The notes: generated by a model from the letters alone, not told the origin. Shown: positions 9,733 through 21,224, numbered from the stretch's first letter. The stretch: DNA of 64,000 nt from Lachnospiraceae bacterium (GCA_014799465.1 JAAVHZ010000068.1:1-64000); one strand, 5' to 3'. Numbers and translations: made by a program.

Positions 9733-10644
9733 ATGATTATATTGAGCGTAAGTTTATTTTTAGCTTTTATTATTTGTACAATTAGGCTTATTCAATTAAA
9801 AAAGCAGATAAAGAAATTTGCTAAAACAGTCAGGGAACTGAATAAGCCTGATTATAATAAGCCCATAAGTGTGGAAAATTTTGATAAAGATATTATTGAA
9901 CTTGCAAATGCATTAAATGGGCAGGTTGAAATGCGAAAAGAACTTTCTGCTCAATATGAAAATAGCAAAAAGCAGATAAAATATGTGATTGCGGGAATAT
10001 CGCATGACTTTCGTACCCCTCTCACTGCAATAAAAGGATATATGCAGATGATAGAAAAAAGTGATAATTTGTCCGAAACAGACAGGGAATATCTTTCTAT
10101 AGCAATTGAAAAGACTTCGTATCTGAAATCTTTATCAGATGATTTTTTTGAAATATCTGCATTAGAAGTAAATGAAGATGAAGTGGAAATGTCTCCTGTT
10201 AATCTGAATAATGTTCTTTCTGAAATTATTTTGGAACAGTATGACTGGATAACTGCAGGAGATTATAAAAGTGAATTCCGGCTTCCTGATGAAGATATTA
10301 TTATTAATACAAATGAACATTATCTAAAGAGAATCATAAATAATCTTTTTTCGAATGCCCGCAAATATGCAGTATCGTATTTGGGGCTCAAAGTATTTCA
10401 AGACAAAAACAAAATAGTGATAACCGTTGAAAATGATATGGAAAGCATTGATGATATAAATATAGACAGGATATTTGAACCATTTTACCGTGGAAATGCA
10501 CGAAGTAATAATGGAAGCGGACTGGGGCTTTATGTGGTAAAATGCCTTGCCGGAAAATTAGGTTTTAAAGTTGAAACAGAATGCAGAAAAGGTATATTTT
10601 TGATTAAAATCATGTGTTTTTTTAATGTTAAAAAAAATAATTAA
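9733..10644 (+). CDS. Sensor histidine kinase
   Basis: ISHDFRTPLTAIKGYMQMIE H box; IINNLFSNARKYA N box; GSGLGLYVVK G box. Confidence 0.93.
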   Translation: MIILSVSLFLAFIICTIRLIQLKKQIKKFAKTVRELNKPDYNKPISVENFDKDIIELANALNGQVEMRKELSAQYENSKKQIKYVIAGISHDFRTPLTAIKGYMQMIEKSDNLSETDREYLSIAIEKTSYLKSLSDDFFEISALEVNEDEVEMSPVNLNNVLSEIILEQYDWITAGDYKSEFRLPDEDIIINTNEHYLKRIINNLFSNARKYAVSYLGLKVFQDKNKIVITVENDMESIDDINIDRIFEPFYRGNARSNNGSGLGLYVVKCLAGKLGFKVETECRKGIFLIKIMCFFNVKKNN

Positions 10645-10772
10645 AAAAATTTTTAATTTGTGCAACATTTTTTAAACCCGGAAAGTGTTACTTATGAGAT
10701 CTCGAATTAAAGACATTCTACAGGTTGATGTGGGATTTGACAGTTGGGAAGAAAAAAGGAGAAATATAACTT

Positions 10773-13220
10773 ATGAAATCAAAGAAGATAATGGTAAGAA
10801 TTGCAGCTATGGGACTGGCGGCAGTCATGCTTACAGGCTGTGCCGGGAAGAATGTGGGAAGTTCGGTAGAAAACCAATCAGTATCAGAAGAGAAAAGTAC
10901 TAAAGGAAGTAACAAAAAAAGTAAGAATTCATCTTCTGACAGTCTGGTTCAGCAGATTAAAACAAAATATGCGAAAGAAGATAATTATGAATATGCAGAG
11001 CCGCTATATAACCTGCCGACAGACTATGTTTTCAAATTTGATGATTTTTCGGAAAAATTTTGGGAACTGGAAGAGAGTGAATGTTTTAAAGTGTTTGCAG
11101 ACAGCGAATTACAACAGTATGTTGATATTGGGGTTGAGAAAGACTATGATGAAAAGACTATAACCATAACTCCGGAGCTTGTATTTGATTTAAGGGAAAA
11201 GCAGGGAAATGTTGTAGGTGACGGCACATGGGGCAGCAAAAGCAAATTCTGGCTGGTACAGTATTATGATATGGAAACTGGCAGTAAATTGGATAAACCT
11301 ATAGTCACAGTGTTTACGATTGCCCGTGAGTTAGGAACTCCGACACTTACCCAGTCAGTACAGAACGACGGATATTATGCACTTAACTGGACGGCAGTTG
11401 AAGGTGCAGACTACTATGAAGTATATGAATATGACCCGGGTATGGATTATGCAACCCTTCAGTATACTACAGAAGGTACATCATGCAATTATAATGACCT
11501 TGAGTCGGCAAAACATTATGAAAAGCATTGGGAGGAAACCTATGGGGGAACATCCGTAGATACAGATGATAAATGGATAATGAATGAAATGATGGACTGC
11601 GTATACAGTTATTTTGTTGTTGCGAAATCTAATGATGATAAGTTTTCAGGAATGAGCAATATGTGTGCAACAGAAGATATAGCAGGTCAGATACCATTTA
11701 CTCTTAGTGATGAGTTTCCAAGGGAATATGAAGGAGATGATATACTTTCACTTCCGGCATATGTGGATATACAGATGGTTGATGAATCTGTGGGTCAGTT
11801 CCTCATTGATTATGATGGAGCAAAAGTCACTCTGTTATCCGATTACAGTATATTTGTTGAGGCAAAAATGAAGAACCTTCCACTTTCAATGATGCAGATA
11901 ACATTGAAGGGAGTGGATTGGGATACATTTTTAGCTGAAACCGATAAGTTAAAGGAAAGACAGCAAAAACTGATGACACAGTCTGTAACTTCTGATAAGG
12001 ATATAGATATACCATATGTCCCTGATAATAAACCGGGTGATTCCAAAGAGGATGAAACAGAGACAGAGGACGAAACTGAGACAGAGGATGAAACTGAGAC
12101 AGAGGACGAAACTGAGACAGAAGATGAAACTGTGACAGAAGATGAAACTGAGACAGAGGACGAAACTGAGACAGAGAGTGAAACAGAAACAGAGGATGAA
12201 ACTAAAAAAAATCAGAACCCAGATGTTTCAACAGAGCTTTCGGATACAATATATGCAAATACAGCATTAAGTGAGTGGATAGCACTTAATATGCTTAACC
12301 ATGAATCCACAATATCTCTGGATGATTTTAATGAAGCATCAGATTCAGATTATCTTATGGATGCACTGTTAGAGGCGTATACACAAAATCCGCTTATAGG
12401 CATTATGGATGCAGCAAGGTATAATTATGATACTAATAGTCTTGAGATTACTTATGTGATGTCAGCAGATGATACGGAATCAATGCAGAAAGATTCTCTG
12501 GAAAAGGCAGCAGAGATTGCGGGAGAAATTATAAAGTCAGAAATGAGCGATTATGAAAAGGAAGCTGCCATAAATGACTATATTTGCAAAAACGCTTCAT
12601 ATAATGAGGAAATCATTGAATATATTAACGAAGACGGTACGATTGATAGAGATGCGGTAAATAAGTTTTCTGCCTCTTTTACACCATATGGTATACTTGT
12701 AGACAATTATGGTGTATGTGAATCATATGCCGAAGCATTTTTGTTAATAGCAAGGGAAGCAGGCATAGAAGCAGTTATTGAAACTGGAAAACTTGATAAT
12801 GTGAATCATGAGTGGAACAGAGTTAAAATAGATGATTCATGGTATACACTTGATGTAACTAACAATGACAATGAATATATGCCTAACTGCTATTTTAATA
12901 TTCCTGATGAGGTTGCATCACAGATATTAATTGAAGACAAAGATGGATTTATAGATTCATATATTAGCAATTATACTTCAGAGGGTATGGAACACGAATA
13001 TTATAATATGAATAAACGTTATACTGAGAATGGAGAAGAAGCAATAAGTATGTTGTCAGAGCAGCTTAAATCAGGAGACAAGGCTGCAGTCAGGATGGAT
13101 TTGAGCTATGGCGGGGCTGATATAGCGGAAATAGTGCAGATGACTCTTAATAATGCAGAAGTGGAAAAGGCAATGTACTATTATAATGCAGGAGTCATAT
13201 CAATACTGAAAAATAGTTAA
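10773..13220 (+). CDS. Lipoprotein with acidic ETED repeat and transglutaminase-like domain
   Basis: Lipobox MLTGC; (ETEDET)n repeat; YGVCESYAEAFLLIAREAGIEAVIETG...NHEWNRVKIDDSWYTLDVTNND. Confidence 0.85.
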   Translation: MKSKKIMVRIAAMGLAAVMLTGCAGKNVGSSVENQSVSEEKSTKGSNKKSKNSSSDSLVQQIKTKYAKEDNYEYAEPLYNLPTDYVFKFDDFSEKFWELEESECFKVFADSELQQYVDIGVEKDYDEKTITITPELVFDLREKQGNVVGDGTWGSKSKFWLVQYYDMETGSKLDKPIVTVFTIARELGTPTLTQSVQNDGYYALNWTAVEGADYYEVYEYDPGMDYATLQYTTEGTSCNYNDLESAKHYEKHWEETYGGTSVDTDDKWIMNEMMDCVYSYFVVAKSNDDKFSGMSNMCATEDIAGQIPFTLSDEFPREYEGDDILSLPAYVDIQMVDESVGQFLIDYDGAKVTLLSDYSIFVEAKMKNLPLSMMQITLKGVDWDTFLAETDKLKERQQKLMTQSVTSDKDIDIPYVPDNKPGDSKEDETETEDETETEDETETEDETETEDETVTEDETETEDETETESETETEDETKKNQNPDVSTELSDTIYANTALSEWIALNMLNHESTISLDDFNEASDSDYLMDALLEAYTQNPLIGIMDAARYNYDTNSLEITYVMSADDTESMQKDSLEKAAEIAGEIIKSEMSDYEKEAAINDYICKNASYNEEIIEYINEDGTIDRDAVNKFSASFTPYGILVDNYGVCESYAEAFLLIAREAGIEAVIETGKLDNVNHEWNRVKIDDSWYTLDVTNNDNEYMPNCYFNIPDEVASQILIEDKDGFIDSYISNYTSEGMEHEYYNMNKRYTENGEEAISMLSEQLKSGDKAAVRMDLSYGGADIAEIVQMTLNNAEVEKAMYYYNAGVISILKNS
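12047..12210 (+). repeat. In-frame 18-bp tandem repeats (ETEDET)
   Basis: gaaactgagacagaggac units repeated. Confidence 0.92.
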
Positions 13221-13293
13221 TATATTTGCTTGAAAAATATATAAATTTCATTTATTCTGTTAAGAGTTAATTTTAATAACAAGGTAGGATAAA

Positions 13294-13800
13294 ATGAAAA
13301 TTATATGTGGAAACAATCAATTTGAAATGGAAAATATAGTGGATATGTATTCGGGGATGCTATACCGTCTGGCTATGACGAGGATGGGCAATAAGGAAGA
13401 TGCGGAAGAGGTTGTTCAGGATACATTTTTAAGACTCTTATATTACATAAAAAAAGGTAAAGGTTTTAATGATGAAGAACACCTGAAAGCGTGGCTTTTG
13501 ACAGTTGCCATAAACAGAGGGAAGTCAATAGTCAATATGTCATGGAATAAACGGACAGAAGGAATGGATGGGATAGCAGAGATGGCAGCACCTGAGAATC
13601 AGGCAGGGTATGCATATGAGTATGTAATGCGTCTGCCTGAAAAGTACAGGGTTGCGATTCAACTGTTTTACTATGAGCAGTTTACTACCGAGCAGATAGC
13701 AGCATTTATGAAAACAAAGCCGGCAACGGTACGTTCTTATCTGCACAGAAGCCGGGAAAAGCTTAGGAAAATGATGGAGGCCGATGGATATGTGGGATGA
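13294..13800 (+). CDS. ECF-type RNA polymerase sigma factor
   Basis: MYSGMLYRLAMTRMGNKEDAEEVVQDTFLRLL; EQFTTEQIAAFMKTKPATVRSYLHRSREKLRKMM. Confidence 0.93.
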   Translation: MKIICGNNQFEMENIVDMYSGMLYRLAMTRMGNKEDAEEVVQDTFLRLLYYIKKGKGFNDEEHLKAWLLTVAINRGKSIVNMSWNKRTEGMDGIAEMAAPENQAGYAYEYVMRLPEKYRVAIQLFYYEQFTTEQIAAFMKTKPATVRSYLHRSREKLRKMMEADGYVG

Positions 13801-14347
13801 GAAAAAATTTTTTGAGGATTATGTAACAGAAACAGATAAAATTACACCGGATGAAGATTTTATAAATAACCTGAAAAAAGTGACATCAGAAGAATCACAT
13901 TCGAAGAGAAGTTCTACATGGGTGAAATATTGTGCTGCTGCGGCACTTGTAATGTTATGTGCAGGCTTAAGTTTTGTGACATGGAGACTTCAGTACAAAA
14001 ATAATGATTCGAAAACTGATTTGGGAAATGAAAAGCTTCATGCAGGTTCAAATAAAGAAGTACAATCAGGTGGAATGACAATCATTACTATTAAGACAAT
14101 ACTTAGTTACGTGGAAGACGGGACAATGAAAGTTGAAGATAAAGAGGGAAATGCAGTTGAGGAGAATATTCGTTCTGATTTAATAGAAATGTTGGAAAAG
14201 GCAGTTTCTACAGATGCCAAACCGACGGAGGATATGAAATATGATGAATATATATGCAAGGGAGCAACTAATATTAGTCTTAAAGTATATGAAGAGGGAT
14301 ATATAGTGGTTGAGGAGACTGGAATGGTATATAAAATAATCAATTAG
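13784..14347 (+). CDS. Putative membrane anti-sigma-like protein
   Basis: Overlaps the sigma gene by 17 bp; one N-terminal TM helix (WVKYCAAAALVMLCAGLSFVTW). Confidence 0.6.
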   Translation: MDMWDEKKFFEDYVTETDKITPDEDFINNLKKVTSEESHSKRSSTWVKYCAAAALVMLCAGLSFVTWRLQYKNNDSKTDLGNEKLHAGSNKEVQSGGMTIITIKTILSYVEDGTMKVEDKEGNAVEENIRSDLIEMLEKAVSTDAKPTEDMKYDEYICKGATNISLKVYEEGYIVVEETGMVYKIIN

Positions 14348-14374
14348 TGTAAGTTGTGAAAAAGGAGAAAAAAT

Positions 14375-16012
14375 ATGAAAAGACTTATGAGGAAAAGGAT
14401 TGGGGCGAGGATAGCGTCATTGGCATTAGCGGCAGCAGTTATTACCGGCGGGCAATTTATGCAGGAGGTGCAGGCTGCGGATAAAACGACATTAAATAAT
14501 CCGGTAATGGAGGAAGACAGCACTGTGGAAGGAGGTCAGAAAGTGACTTGGGACTGCATATATTTAGGCAGTTACCCGCAGACTGAAATAAAAGATACAG
14601 ATAGTGAATATGATTCATTGAAAAATGCAAAAAAATGGGATAGTAATGGAGAAGCTGTCATAGATGGCGTAAAGTACCGCAGAATGCTAAAAGGTGATGC
14701 GGTCTATGCTGAAGATAATAGTGGAGGTCTTCTTTGTTACGATTGGAAAGACAGTACGACTTATCATTATTTTAGATATGAGCCGATTAAATGGAGAGTA
14801 TTGAAAACAGATGGCAAGAGCGCAATGCTGCTATCGGATATTGCATTGGATACCAGGAATTATTCTGAAGGATATGAAGGATTTGATGATATTGTATGGG
14901 AAAACAGTACTATACGAAGCTGGCTTAACGGATATAGTGGAGATGCAAATATAAGCGGTATCAGCTATAGTGGCAGAAATTTCATTAACAGTGCGTTTAA
15001 CACCAAAGAACAGTCGGCAATAATGAGTTCAAAAGTAGTAAATAATATAGTAGAAGGTGATGACAGTATAGGGGGAAATGATACCACTGATAAAATATTC
15101 CTGCTGTCATATGAAGAGGTATGCAGTAAAAAAGCAGTTCCTTATGGATTTCTGGCAGGAAAAGATATTTATGATGGAGCAAAAATATGTTATAGCAGTG
15201 ATTATGCAAAGGCAATGGGAGCTTTTATATCTACAGTAGATGAAAGCTGTTATTGGGGACTTCGCACACCGTTTGGTGAAAATTTTAATGTAGTCGAAGT
15301 TGAACCATATGGAAATGTGGATGTATCGGGATTCGGTATATCATCTAGCAGTTCTGTACGTGTGGCATTAAATCTCAGTCTTAAAGAATCCGGGCTCTAT
15401 ACATATGCGGGAACAGTAACCAGTGATGGAATAGAACAGGATCCGGTAGAAAAGAAGACGCAGATATTAAAAGTTACAAAATCATTTAATAAAACATATG
15501 GAGATAAGGCATTTAAACTGAATGCAAAGTTAACAAAAGGAAACGGAGCGTTGAAATATAGTTCTTCTGATAAAAAAGTGGTATCTGTAGACAAAGTGGG
15601 AAATGTAATGATAAAAGGAACAGGTATTTGTACAATAACAGTTACTGCAGATGCTACTAATGATTACAAGCAGGCATCAGCAAATATAACAATAACTGTA
15701 AATCCAAAGAAAAATACTTTATCAGGAGTTAAGGCAGCAGGAAGCAGAAAACTTAGTGTATCATGGAAAAAAGATACAAGAGGTACAGGATATGAACTTC
15801 AGTATTCTACTGATAAAAAGTTCGCTAAGAAAAAAACAACAACAGTGGATATTAAAAACAATAAGACGACATCTTATAAAATATCTAAGTTGACAAAAGG
15901 TAAGAAATATTATGTCAGGGTAAGGACATATAAAGCTGTTAAAGTAACTGGAAAAACGAAAAAACTTTATGGTAACTGGAGTGCAGTTAAACAGAGTTCT
16001 AAAATAAAATAA
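14375..16012 (+). CDS. Exported DUF6273-like protein with Ig-like and fibronectin III domains
   Basis: Signal peptide; YFRYEPIKWRVLKTDGKSAMLLSDIALD...STIRSWLNGYSG; SVSWKKDTRGTGYELQYSTDKKF. Confidence 0.78.
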   Translation: MKRLMRKRIGARIASLALAAAVITGGQFMQEVQAADKTTLNNPVMEEDSTVEGGQKVTWDCIYLGSYPQTEIKDTDSEYDSLKNAKKWDSNGEAVIDGVKYRRMLKGDAVYAEDNSGGLLCYDWKDSTTYHYFRYEPIKWRVLKTDGKSAMLLSDIALDTRNYSEGYEGFDDIVWENSTIRSWLNGYSGDANISGISYSGRNFINSAFNTKEQSAIMSSKVVNNIVEGDDSIGGNDTTDKIFLLSYEEVCSKKAVPYGFLAGKDIYDGAKICYSSDYAKAMGAFISTVDESCYWGLRTPFGENFNVVEVEPYGNVDVSGFGISSSSSVRVALNLSLKESGLYTYAGTVTSDGIEQDPVEKKTQILKVTKSFNKTYGDKAFKLNAKLTKGNGALKYSSSDKKVVSVDKVGNVMIKGTGICTITVTADATNDYKQASANITITVNPKKNTLSGVKAAGSRKLSVSWKKDTRGTGYELQYSTDKKFAKKKTTTVDIKNNKTTSYKISKLTKGKKYYVRVRTYKAVKVTGKTKKLYGNWSAVKQSSKIK

Positions 16013-16023
16013 TGAATAGTAAT

Positions 16024-16062
16024 AGAGGACGTATATAGAAAAATATGCGTCTTCTTTTTTTG
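16024..16062 (+). terminator. Rho-independent terminator
   Basis: gaggacgtatat...atatgcgtcttcttttttt. Confidence 0.8.
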
Positions 16063-16165
16063 TATTAAGTAAAAATACAAAATTCTTTCATTTTTTTATT
16101 TTAATTATAAGATATAAGTGATACAATTAATTATAACTAAAAACCGGTCATGATAAGGAGAAGAT

Positions 16166-17887
16166 ATGAAAAGAAAAGTGAGGAAAATCAGCATTAACTT
16201 GAAGATATTGCTGACATCAGGAATATTAATAATGCTTTTCACATTAATTTTGGGAATTGATTTTTACAGGGTAATGGAAAAAGAAATGGTTAAAATGGGT
16301 GTGGAACAGGCAGGAATAGTAGTAAGTTCAGTTGCAAAGGGACTTGATGTAGATTCTATGGAAGATATTAAACCGGGGGATGAATCTACATCAGAATACA
16401 AAAGTATACTTGATATATTAAGAAAGGCTAAGCAGGAGTATAATATGGCATATCTTTATACACTGACTACAGACGGAGAAAAAGTATATTATTGTATAGA
16501 TACTGATGAAAGCGATAATCAGTCAATGGTTGGTGATGAATTCAGCGAGAAATACGAATTGCTTGCAGAAGTATTTGAGGGGGATGTATTTGTACAGGAT
16601 TACATAGACCATACGGAAGATGGGGATTTGATAACAGCATATTATCCGCTTACAAACAGCAGCGGAAAAGTAGTTATGGTTCTTGGCTGTGATTATAATG
16701 CATCAGGTGTAACCCGGCAGTTAAATAGTATGAGAAATCAGATTATTGTTATTGCTTTAATAGGGCTTGCAGTTATGCTGGTATTATTAAGTCTGATTAT
16801 AAGAGGTATATTGAAAGGACTGTGGAAGGTCAACTCTAAAATCAGTGAGATTGTGAATAATGAAGGGGATTTAACACAAAGGCTTCAGATAAAATCAGGA
16901 GATGAAGTAGAAGCAATAGCTGAAAATGTAAATTCTCTGCTTGAATATATAAGAAATATTATGGTAAATATATCAGGAAATTCAGAGCAGCTTAGTGATT
17001 CAGCACATATTGTTGTGGAAAATATTTCGTCTGCAGAGGATAATATATCAGATGTTTCTGCAACAATGCAGGAGATGAGTGCCGCAATGGAAGAAACATC
17101 AGCTTCTCTTAACCAGGTACAGGAAGCAATATTTGATATATATGGCAGAATTGAAAGTATGGCAGGTGATGCTGAAAACGGCAGAAATATGACAGCGGAG
17201 ATTCGGGAAAGGGCAGAAAAGATTAATATTGCTGCTGAATCAGAACAGCATAAGGCATATGAAGAATCAGACAAAATAGCAATTTCTGTAAATGAGAAGA
17301 TTGAAAAGTCAAAGGAAGTAGAGCAGATTAACATACTCACTGATAAAATTATTGATATAACCCAGCAGACAAATCTTCTTGCATTAAATGCAAGTATCGA
17401 AGCGGCTAAGGCAGGAGAAACAGGAAGAGGATTTGCAGTTGTGGCTGACGAAATCGGAAAGCTGGCGGCTGATTCAGAGGAGGCAGCAACACAGATTCAG
17501 CAGGTTAGTAAACAGGTAATAAGTGCGGTAGAGGGATTGGCACAGGAGTCAAAACGTATGGTGAGTTTTATGGAAGAGACTGCCATGGATGGATACAAGA
17601 ATCTGCTTGATACAAGTAAGGATTATGAAAAGGATGCTGAGCATATATATGATGATATGAAAAGGTTTGCAGATAATTCCGAGCAGCTTCATGAGAGTAT
17701 TGACAGCATAAAAGAATCAATAGAAACCATTAATATAGCTGTAGAGGAAAGTGCAAAGGGAGTCGTAAGTGTAACAGAGATGTCTGTTGACCTGACAGGC
17801 AGAATGAATGATATTGATAATAAGGCACTTGAAAACATGGATATTTCAGAAGGACTTAAAAATCAGGTAGGAAAATTCAAATTGTAA
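16166..17887 (+). CDS. Methyl-accepting chemotaxis protein
   Basis: HAMP region; [44 protein letters not shown]. Confidence 0.95.
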   Translation: MKRKVRKISINLKILLTSGILIMLFTLILGIDFYRVMEKEMVKMGVEQAGIVVSSVAKGLDVDSMEDIKPGDESTSEYKSILDILRKAKQEYNMAYLYTLTTDGEKVYYCIDTDESDNQSMVGDEFSEKYELLAEVFEGDVFVQDYIDHTEDGDLITAYYPLTNSSGKVVMVLGCDYNASGVTRQLNSMRNQIIVIALIGLAVMLVLLSLIIRGILKGLWKVNSKISEIVNNEGDLTQRLQIKSGDEVEAIAENVNSLLEYIRNIMVNISGNSEQLSDSAHIVVENISSAEDNISDVSATMQEMSAAMEETSASLNQVQEAIFDIYGRIESMAGDAENGRNMTAEIRERAEKINIAAESEQHKAYEESDKIAISVNEKIEKSKEVEQINILTDKIIDITQQTNLLALNASIEAAKAGETGRGFAVVADEIGKLAADSEEAATQIQQVSKQVISAVEGLAQESKRMVSFMEETAMDGYKNLLDTSKDYEKDAEHIYDDMKRFADNSEQLHESIDSIKESIETINIAVEESAKGVVSVTEMSVDLTGRMNDIDNKALENMDISEGLKNQVGKFKL

Positions 17888-17947
17888 TTGTAAAATATAT
17901 TGTATTGTCTGAGTATATAATGGACAGCCTTTTCAACTTCCGCATAT

Positions 17948-18535
17948 GTGCTTAAAGGAAAGGGAATGAACTACATGATATTGGAAACACATGAAAATGT
18001 AAATGAATATTTCACAGTGGAACAAATGTCACCGTTAGGCAGGATTTATATGGCAAGTGACGGAATTAACCTTACCGGTCTTTGGATAGAAAATCAAAAA
18101 TATTTTGCATCATCAGTTTTGAAAGAAGCAGTGAAAAAAGAGGATTTACCAATATTTGAAGATACAAAGCGTTGGCTGGACAGATATTTTGCAGGAAAAA
18201 AGCCACAGGTTTCAGAACTTAATTTAGCACCGGCAGGTGGGAAATTCCGTCAGGAAGTATGGAGTATTTTGTGTAGTATACCTTACGGAGAAATTATAAC
18301 ATATGGAGAAATAGCAGAGAAGGTTGCCGTTAAAATGAACAAAGAAAAAATGTCAGCACAGGCTGTCGGAGGGGCAGTGGGGCATAATCCCATATCAATT
18401 ATTATTCCATGCCACCGTGTAATCGGCAAAAATGGGAATCTTACAGGATATGCAGGAGGAATAGATCTGAAAATTAAGCTGTTGGAGCATGAAGGTGTGG
18501 ATATGTCTTCGCTATTTGTACCACAATATCAGTAA
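17948..18535 (+). CDS. ogt: Methylated-DNA--protein-cysteine S-methyltransferase
   Basis: Active site NPISIIIPCHRVIGKNGNLTGYAGG. Confidence 0.93.
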   Translation: MLKGKGMNYMILETHENVNEYFTVEQMSPLGRIYMASDGINLTGLWIENQKYFASSVLKEAVKKEDLPIFEDTKRWLDRYFAGKKPQVSELNLAPAGGKFRQEVWSILCSIPYGEIITYGEIAEKVAVKMNKEKMSAQAVGGAVGHNPISIIIPCHRVIGKNGNLTGYAGGIDLKIKLLEHEGVDMSSLFVPQYQ

Positions 18536-18555
18536 ATGAGTAAAGGAGTAGTATT

Positions 18556-18912
18556 ATGACAATATTGTGTTATCCAAGATGTACAACTTGTAAAAAAGCA
18601 TTAAAATGGTTACAGGAAAATGAAATAGTTTACGAAGAAAGAGATATTAAGTCTGATAATCCTTCAAAGGAAGAGATAAAGAGCTGGTATGAAAAAAGTG
18701 GACTGCCATTAAAGAGATTCTTTAATACAAGCGGAAATCTTTATAAAGAAATGAAATTAAAGGACAAACTGGGTGATATGACAGAAGATGAACAGATAGA
18801 ACTTCTGTCAACAGACGGAATGCTTGTGAAAAGACCTGTTTTAGTGGGAGAGGATTTTGTGCTTACAGGTTTTAAGGAAACAGAGTGGGAAAAAGTTCTT
18901 AAATCAGAGTAG
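18556..18912 (+). CDS. ArsC/Spx family protein
   Basis: MTILCYPRCTTCKKALKWLQEN CxxC; KRPVLVGEDFVLTGFKE. Confidence 0.92.
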   Translation: MTILCYPRCTTCKKALKWLQENEIVYEERDIKSDNPSKEEIKSWYEKSGLPLKRFFNTSGNLYKEMKLKDKLGDMTEDEQIELLSTDGMLVKRPVLVGEDFVLTGFKETEWEKVLKSE

Positions 18913-18920
18913 TATATTTT

Positions 18921-18949
18921 AGGCACCATTTGTAAATGGTGTCTTTTTT
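18921..18949 (+). terminator. Rho-independent terminator
   Basis: aggcaccatttgtaaatggtgtctttttt. Confidence 0.88.
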
Positions 18950-18994
18950 ATATCATCTTACTATAATAAATTGAAGTAAATAATAAAATTTTTG

Positions 18995-19023
18995 TTGACT
19001 AAACAAGAAAGTAATGGTAATAT
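18995..19023 (+). promoter_or_regulatory. Candidate sigma-A promoter of metY-like gene
   Basis: TTGACT-N17-TAATAT. Confidence 0.6.
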
Positions 19024-19087
19024 ACTACTATTAAATCATACTAATTCAATATGAAATATAAGAAAAGAAAATAGGAGGACTAATTTT

Positions 19088-20395
19088 ATGAGTAATAAAA
19101 TAACAAGAGAGCAGAGAAAATTTAAATTTGAGACTTTACAGTTACACGTTGGACAGGAGAACCCTGATGCAGTAACGGATGCAAGGGCAGTACCGATTTA
19201 TCAGACATCTTCTTATGTCTTCCATAACAGTGAGCATGCTGCGGCACGTTTCGGATTGTCAGATGCAGGAAATATTTATGGCAGACTTACAAATCCTACA
19301 CAGGATGTATTTGAAAGCAGAATAGCAGCACTGGAAGGCGGAGTGGCAGCATTGGCAGTTGCTTCAGGTGCAGCAGCTATTACATATACATTCCAGAATC
19401 TTGCAAAACAGGGAGAACATATAGTAGCAGCAAAAAATATATATGGCGGTACATATAATCTTCTTGCACATACACTTCCAGAATATGGAATCACTACTAC
19501 ATTTGTAGATATATTTGAGGAGGGTGCCATTGAAAATGCCATTCAGGATAATACAAAGGCAGTATTTATAGAGACATTAGGCAATCCGAATTCAGATGTT
19601 TCAGATATAGAAGCGATTGCAAAGATTGCACATGCACACAAGATACCACTTGTAGTGGATAATACATTTGCCACACCTTATCTTGTTCGTCCTATTGAAT
19701 ATGGTGCAGACATAGTTGTTCACTCGGCAACAAAATTTATCGGAGGTCATGGTACTACCATTGGCGGAGTGATAGTTGACAGCGGTAAATTTGATTGGGA
19801 ATCATCAGGAAAATTTCCATCACTTACTGAACCTAATCCGAGCTATCATGGAATCAGCTTTACAAAGGCGGTAGGGGCAGCAGCATTTGTAACAAAGATT
19901 CGTGCTATTTTACTTAGGGATACAGGTGCAACACTTTCTCCATTCCATGCATTTTTCTTTCTTCAGGGATTGGAGACATTATCACTTCGCGTAGAGCGTC
20001 ATGTGGAAAATGCACTTAAGGTTGTAGAATATCTGAATAATCATCCACAGGTGGAGAATGTTAATCATCCGTCTGTAACTGATGATATTACACAGCAGGA
20101 GCTTTATAAGAAATATTTTCCTAATGGCGGAGGTTCTATATTTACATTTGAGATTAAGGGTGATGCACAGAAAGCAAAAGATTTTATTGATAATCTTGAG
20201 TTGTTCTCACTTTTGGCAAATGTTGCAGATGTGAAATCTTTAGTAATACATCCGGCATCTACAACTCATTCACAACTTAATGAAGAGGAACTGGCTGAGC
20301 AGGGAATAAGACCGAATACGGTAAGGCTTTCGATAGGTACGGAAAATATAGATGATATTATACAGGATCTTGATGAAGCGTTTAAGGCGGTTTAG
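19088..20395 (+). CDS. metY: O-acetylhomoserine aminocarboxypropyltransferase/cysteine synthase family
   Basis: FETLQLHVGQENPDAVTDARAVPIYQTSSYVF; PLP-lysine region VVHSATKFIGGHGTTIGGVIVD. Confidence 0.93.
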   Translation: MSNKITREQRKFKFETLQLHVGQENPDAVTDARAVPIYQTSSYVFHNSEHAAARFGLSDAGNIYGRLTNPTQDVFESRIAALEGGVAALAVASGAAAITYTFQNLAKQGEHIVAAKNIYGGTYNLLAHTLPEYGITTTFVDIFEEGAIENAIQDNTKAVFIETLGNPNSDVSDIEAIAKIAHAHKIPLVVDNTFATPYLVRPIEYGADIVVHSATKFIGGHGTTIGGVIVDSGKFDWESSGKFPSLTEPNPSYHGISFTKAVGAAAFVTKIRAILLRDTGATLSPFHAFFFLQGLETLSLRVERHVENALKVVEYLNNHPQVENVNHPSVTDDITQQELYKKYFPNGGGSIFTFEIKGDAQKAKDFIDNLELFSLLANVADVKSLVIHPASTTHSQLNEEELAEQGIRPNTVRLSIGTENIDDIIQDLDEAFKAV

Positions 20396-20447
20396 TGTTT
20401 ATGAGTATAGATGGTACTTAGTACAATTTAGTACAGAAACAACAGTA

Positions 20448-20479
20448 AAGACCATTGGGAATTTAACCGATGGTCTTTA
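20448..20479 (+). terminator. Hairpin/terminator downstream of metY
   Basis: aaagaccattgg...ccgatggtcttt, 12-bp stem. Confidence 0.7.
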
Positions 20480-20510
20480 TCATTGTGAATGGCAGAGGTG
20501 TATATTTTAT

Positions 20511-21143
20511 ATGATTATGTTTTTTATAAAAGATTTAGCTAATAATGATAATGAGGTGGTGGAAGTCAGACGAAACCATGATGAATATGAAATAGTAGTT
20601 AATTATTGGGATGGTTCAACTTTTTATATCCAGACATTAAATTGTACAGAAATTATGTATAATCCGCAGCTTGTTTCAGAGATTGGAGATATAGATATAA
20701 ATGATAGGGAATATAAGTTTAAGTCTGTATGTAGTGATGAAGTCTTTTTAAGAGTATGTGCGGATAGTTTTGTTCTTGTTGATAAAGAGAAAAAGAGGTT
20801 AGATAATGAAAAACGAGCAGAATCACTTATAAAAAAGTTGGGTTTTGATTTTGATAATATTTCGAAAAAAGAAATTCGCAGATTGCTTGAAGATGAAATT
20901 AATGATTTCCAAGAAGGTAGTTCTGAATATATCAGACTGTTATGCGGGTATCTGTTTTGTTTGGGAGATTACACGGATGCAGATTTAATAGAAAAGGCAA
21001 AAAATGATATTAATTTTGATGTTAGTTGTATGATAGATGGAGAATGGATTGACAACCTGAGAAATAGTGATGAGACAGGAGAGAGGTCTGGTATAATAAA
21101 AAGTTTTGTAGAGTATTATAAAAGTTATTTTGAAATTAAATAG
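20511..21143 (+). CDS. Hypothetical protein
   Basis: ORF 20352..21143; realistic start ATG 20511 after the terminator. Confidence 0.55.
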   Translation: MIMFFIKDLANNDNEVVEVRRNHDEYEIVVNYWDGSTFYIQTLNCTEIMYNPQLVSEIGDIDINDREYKFKSVCSDEVFLRVCADSFVLVDKEKKRLDNEKRAESLIKKLGFDFDNISKKEIRRLLEDEINDFQEGSSEYIRLLCGYLFCLGDYTDADLIEKAKNDINFDVSCMIDGEWIDNLRNSDETGERSGIIKSFVEYYKSYFEIK

Positions 21144-21224
21144 TATTGTTGGTATAATACTGAATATGACATATTTACGAAATTTATAAAAAATGAAACT
21201 CTATTAAATGAGGAGGTAATTTGT

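Noticed and set aside
18950-19088. SAM-I or T-box leader upstream of metY
   Set aside because: Leader too short and lacks the conserved cores; only a promoter-like element seen.
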